DNA of 25,000 nucleotides, taken from Botryococcus braunii. Its lineage: Eukaryota; Chlorophyta; Trebouxiophyceae. Below, piece after piece: positions 1 through 8,100 of the stretch. Within the stretch, counting starts at the first letter, position 1. The number at the start of each line of letters is the position of its first letter. The notes below the pieces were generated by a model. That model searched no databases. It was not told the DNA's origin and saw nothing but the letters and a program-made list of their open reading frames with translations. The position numbers were made by a program, and so were the translations under genes. The DNA is taken from assembly GCA_002005505.1 (NCBI GenBank), contig KV908358.1, positions 528,683 through 553,682 on the forward strand. The letters are read 5' to 3'.

Positions 1-272
1 GGCGTATATACGTGTGCTAGTAGTAGTAACGCCACTTATAATTTTATGCTGGAGAGTCGCGTGATACTTTGTTTATACTGATGTCACTCTCACATTTCTG
101 ATGAGGTCACTGAACAGATTTGGACTGAGGTCACCTTCATATTGATCTAACAGACCCGGACGAATTCGTACACACACGCCCGCAGAGATGAAGCCAAACA
201 GTAAAACTTCAAAGAATTCGGTTTCCTTGAAGTAGCACTGTGCGTCTTAAAGTCTGCGGGCGTGCGTGCGCG

Positions 273-273
<1 letters not shown>
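1..273. other. Unassigned leader region, no gene seen
   Basis: I see no convincing coding sequence here. Three loosely similar stretches around 80-140 (gatgtcact, gaggtcact, gaggtcacc) suggest a short degenerate repeat. The last 30 bases become alternating purine-pyrimidine (gcgtgcgtgcgcgc) and grade into the GT tract. Confidence 0.4.

Positions 274-367
<94 letters not shown>
274..367. repeat. (GT)n microsatellite
   Basis: About 47 uninterrupted TG/GT units, preceded by a GC/GT-alternating lead-in. The apparent ORFs of this region (Thr-His or Val-Cys runs) are just translations of the dinucleotide. It can be expected to be length-polymorphic and capable of Z-DNA. Confidence 0.97.
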
Positions 368-368
<1 letters not shown>

Positions 369-645
369 TGTCTCCACCCTATAGGCCTCCTAGCTAGAGG
401 CCTCCCATTACCTCCCACTATCTCTCCCCCACTCTTCTCCGCTGAAGTCTCTCATGCTGGCAACTGCCGCAAGATCATGTTTCAGCCCAAAATCTGCCAC
501 GATCGGGACTGACCCGACTCGGAAAGGAAGGAATTTGAGCTGAAAATCCACAAAATTCGACCTCGAGGGGGTTCCCACTCCTGCACAGGCGCTCGTGTAC
601 AACCGCACACCCACCCAAGCCCAACAGGAAGCAAAACTTGTAGAA

Positions 646-787
646 CCACATGTGGTGCACGATGCTCCTCAAAGCAATGATACTTTTTTTTTAAAAAAAA
701 GGGTGACATGTGGCTCTCGGGATCCTTGTCACCCTTTTTTTTAAAAAAAGTATCATTGCTTTGAGGAGCATCGTGCACCACATGTGG
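646..787. repeat. Long near-perfect inverted repeat
   Basis: The left arm (646-707) and right arm (728-787) are reverse complements over about 60 bp and differ only by a 2-base length difference in a T run. The centre is 20 bp. The outer ends read ccacatgtgg, and each arm contains a T-run/A-run block next to gggtgac. It may be a foldback/MITE-like element or two head-to-head copies of the flanking repeat. No coding capacity. Confidence 0.9.
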
Positions 788-1115
788 AGGCACATGTACA
801 TGTGCTGTACAGTGCTCCTCAAAAGCAATGCTTTCTATGGAAAGCATCCTTGTCTTTAGCTAAAGACACGGATGACAAGGATCCCGAGAGCCACATGTAC
901 ATGTGCTGTACAGTGCTCCTCAAAAGCATTGTTTTTTAAAGACTAGGATGACAAGCATCCTTGTCTCCAGATCCGGATCTCGAGAGCCATATGTACATGT
1001 GCTGTACAATGCTCCTCGAAAGCAATGCTACTTTAAAAACAAGGATGACAAGGATCCCGAGAGCCACATGTGTAGAGCCACACACACGTGTTGTACAATG
1101 CTCCTCAACATTTTC
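788..1115 (+). repeat. Degenerate ~90-105 bp tandem repeat
   Basis: The phrase acatgtacatgtgctgtaca followed by gtgctcctcaaaagca recurs near 791, 896 and 991, with a weaker copy near 1080. Between copies, gatgacaaggatcccgagag also recurs. The same words (gctcctcaaagcaatg, ggctctcgggatcc) form the arms and centre of the adjacent inverted repeat, so both belong to one repeat family. Confidence 0.8.
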
Positions 1116-1612
1116 CCTTCTTAATTTTAAAGATACAGCCTTATTCTGTAGATTCCAAAGGTGGTTCGCACGTCCGCCTCATGCATGTGCCACGGCGTAA
1201 GAGTGCGCTCAGACTCCACCTTCCTAATGGTACATTGCGGACCTTTATGCGATTTAGATTAGGGTGTCATGACCTTCCTATTGATAAAGGTAGACAACAA
1301 GGCATCCCTCGAGACCAGGGGATTTGCAAGAGGTGCTTTTTAGAGCTCGTTGGTAATGAACATCACCTGTTGTTCACTCGTCCGCCTGTACAACATGTAC
1401 GGCAGCAATTAATGCACATCTTCCAACAAAGGAGTCGATCTGTAGAAACGTTTATGTGGCAAGAAGACATTCAAGGGGTTGCCAAATTTGTGACTCGAGC
1501 ACTGGAGAGCTACCTAACTCTCCCAGGTGCTGTGCGACCTTATTTGGCTAGATATGGGTCATTCATTGTACTGCCGTCCTCTTCAGCCCTAGTGGCTGGT
1601 CTTTGGATGTAA
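1088..1612 (+). pseudogene. LINE-type C-terminal zinc-binding fragment (decayed)
   Basis: This is an open frame of 174 codons without a natural ATG at its start; the first bases belong to the upstream repeat. Residues about 50-110 read RFRLGCHDLPIDKGR, then ICKRC, then EHHLLF. That is the order of the zinc-binding region that follows reverse transcriptase in many plant and algal LINE proteins (Arg-rich lead, CX2C, then a His pair). The final Cys expected after the His pair is replaced by Thr (LLFTRPP). No reverse transcriptase lies upstream, so this is a 5'-truncated remnant. The identification rests on motif recall only; it could be a domesticated or unrelated small protein. Confidence 0.45.
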
Positions 1613-1749
1613 TCATCCTTCCCTCCTTAAGGGATTTTAACTGAAGGGCATTTGTCACGTTATATAACTATAAAACTGCACAACATGTCATCATACACGG
1701 ACCAGCCACTTGTTGTGCACGTATACGTGTCTTCAGATGCGTACACGTG
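1613..1749. other. Spacer, nothing recognised
   Basis: AT-rich spacer after the LINE-like fragment, with an acgtatacgt/gcgtacacgt near-palindromic stretch around 1720-1750. No gene seen. Confidence 0.4.
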
Positions 1750-2890
1750 TGAATGCTCCCTTTGGCAATTTTGGAGGCGCTGACACCCAAGTGCCGCGGT
1801 ATTTCTCTTCTGTCGTTCTGTCTTTCTCAGGATCGACACGCAGAGGTCCGGACATGTCCCTAAACCTTGACCCCTAAACCCTGAGCCGTAGTCCCGTACA
1901 CCCAGGATCCCTTTTGACACTTTTCAACCCGCTGAACCCAACTGACAATGTAGTGTGACACAAAGCAATACCAGTATCAATAGGAAAGAAATATTACGCA
2001 ACATTTCAAAATATTGCGTAATATTTCTTCTCGGCGTCAAAAGCGGGAGGAGCCCTTTGGCGGCACTGCATGCAGCCAGATGACTTGCCGTCTTGTTCCC
2101 TTTGGCACTATTCGACACGCTGACACCAACTGTCACGGTAGTGTGACACAAAGCAATACCGGTATCAATAGGAAAGAGATATTACGTAACAATTAGAAAT
2201 AATGCGTAATATTTCTTCTCGGCGTCATAAGGCAGAAGAGGTCCTTGGGCGGCACTGCAGCCATTTGGCTTACCGTGATGTTCCCTTTAAAGTGCCAAAT
2301 TTGGCACTATTTGACACGCTGGCACCAACTGTCACGGTACCGTGTCAGAAGGCAATGCCGGGTCATGCACACTTTACACTTTATCTTTCCCTAGTATTTT
2401 GTTCCCGGCGTCAAAAGCCGGAGGAGCCCTTTGGCGGCACTGCGCACCACCATGCATGCAGCCAGGCGACTTGCCGTGATGTTCCCATCGGCACTATTCG
2501 ACACACGGACACCAGCTGTCACGGTACTGTGCCAGAAGACGATGCCGGGTCATCCACACTTTATACTTTATCTTTCTCTAGTATGTTTTTCTCGGCTTCA
2601 AAAGCCGGAGGAGCCCTTTGGCAGCACTGCGCAGCACCATGCATGCAGCCAGGCGACTTGCCCTGATGTTCCTTTGGCTCTGTTCGACACGCGGACACCA
2701 ACTGTCACGATACCGTGCCAGAAGACAATGCCGGGTCATGCACACTTTACACTTCATGTTTTTCTAGTATTTCTTCTCGGCGTCAAAAGCCAGAGGAGCC
2801 CTTTGGCGGCACTGCATGCAGCCAGGTAACGTGTCGTCATTCCCTTTAAAGGGCGCCCCAGTCTTTAGCATTTTTCAACACACTACCACC
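1750..2890 (+). repeat. ~187-bp tandem repeat array
   Basis: The anchor tcggcgtcaaaagc + ggaggagccctttggcggcactgc starts near 2031, 2219, 2404, 2592 and 2777, i.e. a spacing of 185-188 bp. Each unit also carries gttccctttggcactattcg, acacgctgacaccaactgtc and a catgcatgcagcc block. More diverged partial units lie at 1755-1810, 1911-1990 and 2840-2890, and a solitary one near 3368-3425. Early units contain an inverted repeat (gaaatattacgcaa / ttgcgtaatatttc). The open frames across the array follow from the repeat and show no protein-family signal. A satellite is the simplest reading. Confidence 0.88.
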
Positions 2891-2915
2891 GAATGCCAAG
2901 CTTTAAGACACATAT

Positions 2916-2951
2916 GCCTCAAGAAAGTGCATGCATGCACTCTCTTGAGGC
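2916..2951. repeat. 36-bp near-perfect palindrome
   Basis: gcctcaagaaagtgcatg is followed directly by its reverse complement with one mismatch; the centre is gcatgc. There is no loop. It may mark the end of the satellite array or a foldback structure. Confidence 0.85.
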
Positions 2952-3014
2952 ACGTGTCAATCTCGGAATCCAATGGCCTGTAACTACATTTTAATTACAA
3001 TTCATTACATGACA

Positions 3015-3880
3015 ATGCCCTTAAAACTTGGTGAAGCTCTTCCAACAAAAAACTGGAAATCCTTAAAACCATGTTCAACCCAGCGCCGACCATCCGAATT
3101 CTCGGAAAATCTACGGGAAATATTCTTCCTCTCTTGTAAGAAAAGTATTTCGCTTCTAAACATGACTGATCAACGAATGCCGGGATGTACCAGTGGTACT
3201 ACCACGCCGATGTTCAGGGTCTAGGATGGAAACCTAAATTAATAAACCTTAAAACCCGACGGGTGGCACTGATCGACAAATGCCGGAGCGTATCATGGCA
3301 TCAATTATTCCTATGACAGAGATATCAGCAGTTCGAGTCGCGTACGCAATCAAAGTTTTTCTGATACCGGTATTTCTTCCTGGGCGTTAAAAGACACAGG
3401 AGTCTTCTGGCTGGCAGCTGCAGCCACACGACGCCGCAGTCCTGTGATGGACCTGTAAAGGCCTATAATGGCCCTGTAAAGGCCCTTTAATGGCCCTGTA
3501 AAGGCTCTTTAATGGCCCAATAAAGTCCATTTAAAGACCCGGTCCTGTGATGGCCCTTTAATGACCCTTCCATTTTGAAGTTTGGCGGAGCGCTTCCACC
3601 AAAACCTACAAAAATCTGAATGGGACTTGCTGGGAGAAATGGATGTGGAAGAGCTGCACGTTGGCGGCATGCAGCCAACCGGGCAGCTGTAAACGGGATA
3701 ACGTACCGTACTGCGCTGTGCAACCCGTGGGCCATGTGAAGCACGACTGATATCATCGACAAATGCCACCCCGCCCCGGATGTACATGTACCACTGGTGG
3801 CATCGGCGCGGAAGTACCCTGCCGAGGCTATGACTGAGGAACCGGGCAGGTTCGAGTCGCGTATGCAATCAAATTCGACG
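3015..3880 (+). repeat. Diverged direct duplication
   Basis: Two copies of a roughly 300-bp segment lie at about 3015-3360 and 3570-3880. Shared words in the same order are a ttaaaacttggtgaagctcttcc / ttgaagtttggcggagcgcttcc type block, actgat..atcgacaaatgcc, gatgtac...cca.tggta, and gttcgagtcgcgta(c/t)gcaatcaaa. The copies are separated by the 22-bp repeat. No coding signal is seen before the second copy runs into the GC-rich exon-like segment near 3880. Confidence 0.65.
3442..3568 (+). repeat. 22-23 bp tandem repeat (taatggccctgtaaaggccctt)
   Basis: About five to six degenerate head-to-tail copies of a unit containing aatggccctgtaaaggc. The unit is internally near-palindromic (aaaggcc / ggccctt). 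Confidence 0.85.
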
Positions 3881-4280
3881 CGATTTGCCGGAACACGGTC
3901 GCCGGGGAGCCCCCGGGCCCGGGCCCCGAAGAGACAGCGGAGCGGGCGTGCCACAAAACGACCGCGCCCAGAATCGGCAGCATGCACGCAGCGATGCATT
4001 TCCGGACGCCGGTCGACGAGCCAAGGGGCCAATTCAGGAGCACGTCGACGCCCACGTGCGAGCGGACCCCGAGAGCGTCGTCGGGGGCAACGGCGAGGCC
4101 GGCCAGGAACGCCCGCCTCTGCGTGATCTCCAAGACCACGTGGAGGATCCCCAGAAGCATGACTGTACTGCACTGTACCGCTGCCAGCACCTCCTCGCAC
4201 CCGACCGGGTGGGGACCCGACATCATTCTGTCGAGCGGGACGAGCGCAAACGCCAGGGCCGAAAGCGCCTTCACCACCAG
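3828..4280 (-). CDS. Candidate downstream exon of a multi-pass membrane protein
   Basis: On the minus strand a possible acceptor (tactgcgcag) precedes a frame starting LVVKALSALAFALVPLDRMM. It continues through EEVLAAVQCSTVMLLGILHVVLEITQRRAFLAGLAVA, a short loop, then RKCIAACMLPILGAVVLWHARS. Three hydrophobic stretches (about residues 3-20, 30-52 and 100-118) look like membrane segments, with Arg/His at their ends. GC content is much higher than in the flanks, as expected for an exon here. The exon probably ends between about 3880 and 3950, where the dispersed repeat begins; the donor is not identified. I do not recognise the family. The next exon upstream appears to be 11926-12174, across the retrotransposon. 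The frame is phase 0 at this acceptor, matching the phase-0 end proposed there. Confidence 0.45.
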   Translation of the reverse strand: MVVKALSALAFALVPLDRMMSGPHPVGCEEVLAAVQCSTVMLLGILHVVLEITQRRAFLAGLAVAPDDALGVRSHVGVDVLLNWPLGSSTGVRKCIAACMLPILGAVVLWHARSAVSSGPGPGGSPATVFRQIASNLIAYATRTCPVPQS

Positions 4281-4480
4281 CTGCGCAGTACGCCCCGCAA
4301 GAGGAGATCACAGTCGGGCAGGCGAGAAGTCGTCTTGCTTGTGACACGACTTTAGTGGGCATCCGCATTTGTGCTCGCAACAGGTTATCGCTGCCCTCAC
4401 AGTGTGCAAAAACCAACACCGCGGATGTCTGTACGAGCAGCAATTCAGCGTGCTCGGAATCGCGCGGGCATTAACACCGC

Positions 4481-4485
4481 GGATG
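4481..4485. repeat. 5-bp target-site duplication (left)
   Basis: ggatg directly precedes the left LTR and is repeated at 11498-11502 directly after the right LTR. Five bases is the usual duplication size for copia integrases. Confidence 0.9.
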
Positions 4486-5179
4486 TGTGAAAGGTTATGG
4501 GCAATCGGCTTTCCCTGTACAAAGCAGACAGGTCGTCAATAGACGAAGTTACTCCAGCTACAGTCCGTACGACTGTCTGCTGAGTGCCACACACAACTGT
4601 CGGACAAGACTAGCATCTGGTGATGCCCAGCATCTTTCACAACCAGTTCCGTTACATCATTATCTTGTACACAAGCACCGATCAAGCAATCACTAGATAA
4701 GGCTCTAGACGGCTACGTTCAAGTACATGCCTATACTCCCTGAAGTCACTGTCCCTTATCTGTTTGAGTGACTACAGGGTACACTAAGCTTGTTCACTCT
4801 CACAATAGCAACAATGATACAACACACACTGCCGCACCGTACCTGTACAAAGCAGACAGGTCGTCAATAGACGAAGTTACTCCAGCTACAGTCCGTACGA
4901 CTGTCTGCTGAGTGCCACACACAACTGTCGGACAAGACTAGCATCTGGTGATGCCCAGCATCTTTCACAACCAGTTGGTATTCACTCCGGTGGGGCAGCC
5001 TTAAGAGTTCATCCGACAAACGTGTGATCTAGATAGGATTGTACCTTATGTTCGAAAACGTCCAGAATCTGCCGTGTCTCAAGGTACCTTATGTTCTCAA
5101 TGGACCCATATCCTAATAGTGCACACATGAAGATCACTTAAAGCACAAGGCATTCAATAATAATGTTCAGAACTCAACA
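4486..5179 (-). repeat. 3' LTR of the copia element
   Basis: In element sense it starts TGTTGAGTTC and ends CCTTTCACA. It matches 10804-11497 at an offset of exactly 6318 bases, and I found no difference by eye. It contains two copies of a 135-bp block (4514-4648 and 4842-4976). Each block carries an inverted repeat, cagacaggtcgt / acgactgtctg. Confidence 0.97.
4514..4976 (-). repeat. Internal 135-bp direct duplication within the LTR
   Basis: 4514-4648 and 4842-4976 are the same sequence from cctgtacaaagcagacagg to tcacaaccagtt, 328 bases apart. The same pair is present in the other LTR at 10832-10966 and 11160-11294. Each copy can form a stem from cagacag(g)tcgt with acgactgtctg around a ~32-base loop. 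Reiterated LTR blocks are often regulatory, but no function is shown here. Confidence 0.93.
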
Positions 5180-5190
5180 CTTCCCCTTGC
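5180..5190 (-). other. Polypurine tract of the copia element
   Basis: In element sense gcaaggggaag directly abuts the 3' LTR start TGTTGAG. Position and composition match a plus-strand primer. It lies 9 bases after the gag-pol stop codon. Confidence 0.85.
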
Positions 5191-5199
5191 CTGCATGCT

Positions 5200-8100
5200 T
5201 TAAGTGTATCTTCTCAAACCTAGTGAATCACGATGACCAACAAACACGGGCTTGGCAAGTGGCTTGGTCATAATGTCAGCCACATTGCGTGCAGATTCCA
5301 CATAGAGGATATCTACCTGCCCAAGTGCCATAGCTTCCCTAGCGTAGTGGAAGCTTACTGCAACGTGCTTTGTGAATTTGGAATACAGGGGGTTCCGTAA
5401 ATTAGAAATGCATCCTTGGTTGTCACAGAAAATTTTGACCCTCCAAGGTGCAGCCCCTATCTCTTCCAAGAAGCCCCTTAGCCAGTTGGCTTCCTTCACA
5501 ATATGGCCAGCTGCCATAAACTCAGCTTGCACAGTTGAGGTAGCAACTGAGCTCTGCTTCTTGCTTCCCCAAACCACGGCACTACCATAGACTGATAGAA
5601 CATAGCCAGTGGTGGAATACCTGTGGTCCAGGTCCCCAGCATAGTCGGCATCAACATAGCCTTCTAGCTCAGGGCCCTTTCCACCCAGAGTAAGAGCTAA
5701 CTCTCTGGTATCTCTCAAGTACTTCAGCACTCGAATGGCCTCATTCCAGTGTGAGGTAGTGGGTGTCATTCTATACCTTGACAACACTCCAACAGCCTGA
5801 GAAATGTCAGGCCGGGTCGTATTGGCTATGTACAGTAACGATCCAATTAACTCGCAGTATCGATGACCAGGTGGCAGAGGGGTACCAGCCCCATGTGACA
5901 TACCATCTGAGGACTCGGGTCTGCTGCTAGCCACGAAGTCCTTGGACATGGGGGTATCAACCCCACGTCCATCATCAGCAACGCCAAACTTCTCCACAAG
6001 AGCATCAATCTTGGGAGTGCAACTCATGGAAATAGTGCCCTGAACTCTATTGCGTAGGACCTGACACCCCAGGAAATCATTCACCTCTCCCAAATCATGG
6101 ATGGTGAAGTCCTTCTTCAATAACTCTTTCCCCCACTCAATCTCTGCAACCACTCTGGCAACTATGAGAAGATCATCGACATAAACAAGAATAAACGACA
6201 GATTACCATCAGGGGCCCTCCTGATGTATACCCCAGCGTCGCTCTTGCACACACTATACCCCATCACGCTCAACTTGTCGCTCAAGGTCTTGTGCCAAGC
6301 CCGTGGGGCTTGCTTAAGACCGTAGAGTGCCTTCCTGAGCTTGCACACAACTCTCGTGTTGCCATTCTCAAATCCTGGTGGTTGGGTCACATAGACCTCT
6401 TCCTCCAACTCCCCATTGAGAAAAGCTGTCTTGATATCCACTTGGTGGATCTCAAGATTTTGTGTGGCAGCCACTGCCAGCACAGCTCTCCTAGCACCAT
6501 AGCTGCTGGTAGGTGCAAAAACCTCACCAACATCTATACCAGGAATCTGTCTGCAACCCTGGGCAACCAATCTTGCTTTAAACCGAGTGACATTCCCATG
6601 TGCATCGTTTTTTGTAGAAAAAATCCAATGAACAGGGATAACTTTCTGCCCATGGGGTCTTTCCACATACTGCATAACCTCATGGGTGTCTAAAGACTCC
6701 ATCTCCTCTTGCATTGCCTGCTGCCAAAACTCCCACTGAGGTGAGCGCTGGGCTTCCCTCAAGTTTGAGGGCACGTGAACTTTTCCCAACGTGACAGAAG
6801 GTACACTCTTTACCTTATGCTGTGGTGCAGCAGGGCTGTCAGCCTTACTGATGCTGTTCCCTTCTCTCTCTCTCTCTCCCTGGTTGCCAGAATAAGGTAC
6901 ATTATGTACCTTATGCTGGGACTGGGCAGTACTGCCGGGATTATCTGATTCCTTCTCAAGTCTCTCTCTCTCTCCTTGACTACTGGACTCATGTGCAGCA
7001 CCCTTACATTCTCGCACCTTCCGCAATGCAGAGGGGAGCAGCAGCTCTCTCTCTCTCCTGGACTCACACTTGGGCACACTACCCAGACTTGCCTGAGCTG
7101 CGCCTACAATGTCAGCCTGCACACCATAAGCATGACTAGCCAGTGACTGGGATTGGGCACCAGCTTCCCCTACTGCTGGCATGTCTAACCCACTGCTCTC
7201 ATCTCTTACATCTGCCCCGAACATAGCCTCGACTGTCTCAACCTGCCCCTGCATATCAGGGAGACCAACCATGTTTGGCTCACTCACAATTGCCTGACCT
7301 GGGTCAGGGGCATGCAATGGGATGTCAGAATGCTCTCTCCTAGCCACGCGCTGTACATAACGCTGCTCCCTTGTAAGGGTGGTCCCTGGAGGAAGGGGAA
7401 TTTGTGACTTCCCCTGCATTCGCAACCCCTCTTGTACCTTCTGCATTTTTTCTACCTGGGATTGAGTTTCTACACCCCCCCTGGCCAGATTCTGCATATG
7501 CTCAAGCACCGACCACGAGTGCTGAGATGGTTCTGGGGTCCCAACAGTAGAATCCAGGCTGGTGGGGTTTCCTTGGTCATGTGCTGCTGTAGTCCCGTCT
7601 CCAGACTGATCCCCAGCACAAAGTCCAGAGGTCCCAGGAGCCCCAGTGGAAAGCGTCTCCACTCCATGGTCATCCTCCTCATCCCAGAACGTGGGTGGAG
7701 CAGCAGAGGGAATTGCTTGAGGCGTTGCCAGATTCTCACTGCCAAGGGGGGGTGATATCCTAGAATCATAGACAGACCCAGGCTGGACCTTTGATAGACC
7801 CACTCTCTCAGCCCCCCTCAAGTGCTCGATAAAGCTGACGTCCCTACTCTCCTTCCACACTCCATTCCCCACGTACACACGATACGCTTTAGACTGGGGA
7901 CAATAACCAGTAAACATCCCAGGGATGGTCTTGGGCCCAAAAACAGACCTTTGGCCACTGGGAATGTGCACATGGGCTACACAGCCAAACGTGCGCAGCA
8001 CAGACACATCAGGTTTGACACCAAAGAATAATTCCATGGGGGTCAGGGACCTGCCTGAAGTAGGACCCACATTGTAGAGGAGGGTAGCTGTCTCAAGCGC

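Noticed and set aside
240..512. Open frames of Val-Cys and Thr-His runs over the GT tract
   Set aside because: They are dinucleotide-repeat translations in several frames and strands, with no other coding signal.
2202..2829. Two overlapping plus-strand frames of 154 and 132 codons
   Set aside because: They run through the 187-bp tandem array and repeat the same peptide in different frames. No family signal.
3487..4443. 318-codon minus-strand frame and plus-strand frames of 156 and 120 codons
   Set aside because: High GC leaves several frames open. The frame at 3828-4280 has membrane-type hydrophobic segments, whereas these are Arg/Pro/Gly-rich with no pattern.
4487..4696. 69-codon frame repeated at 10805-11014 as a possible LTR-encoded protein
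   Set aside because: It is simply LTR sequence on the antisense strand; duplication of the frame follows from the LTRs being direct repeats.
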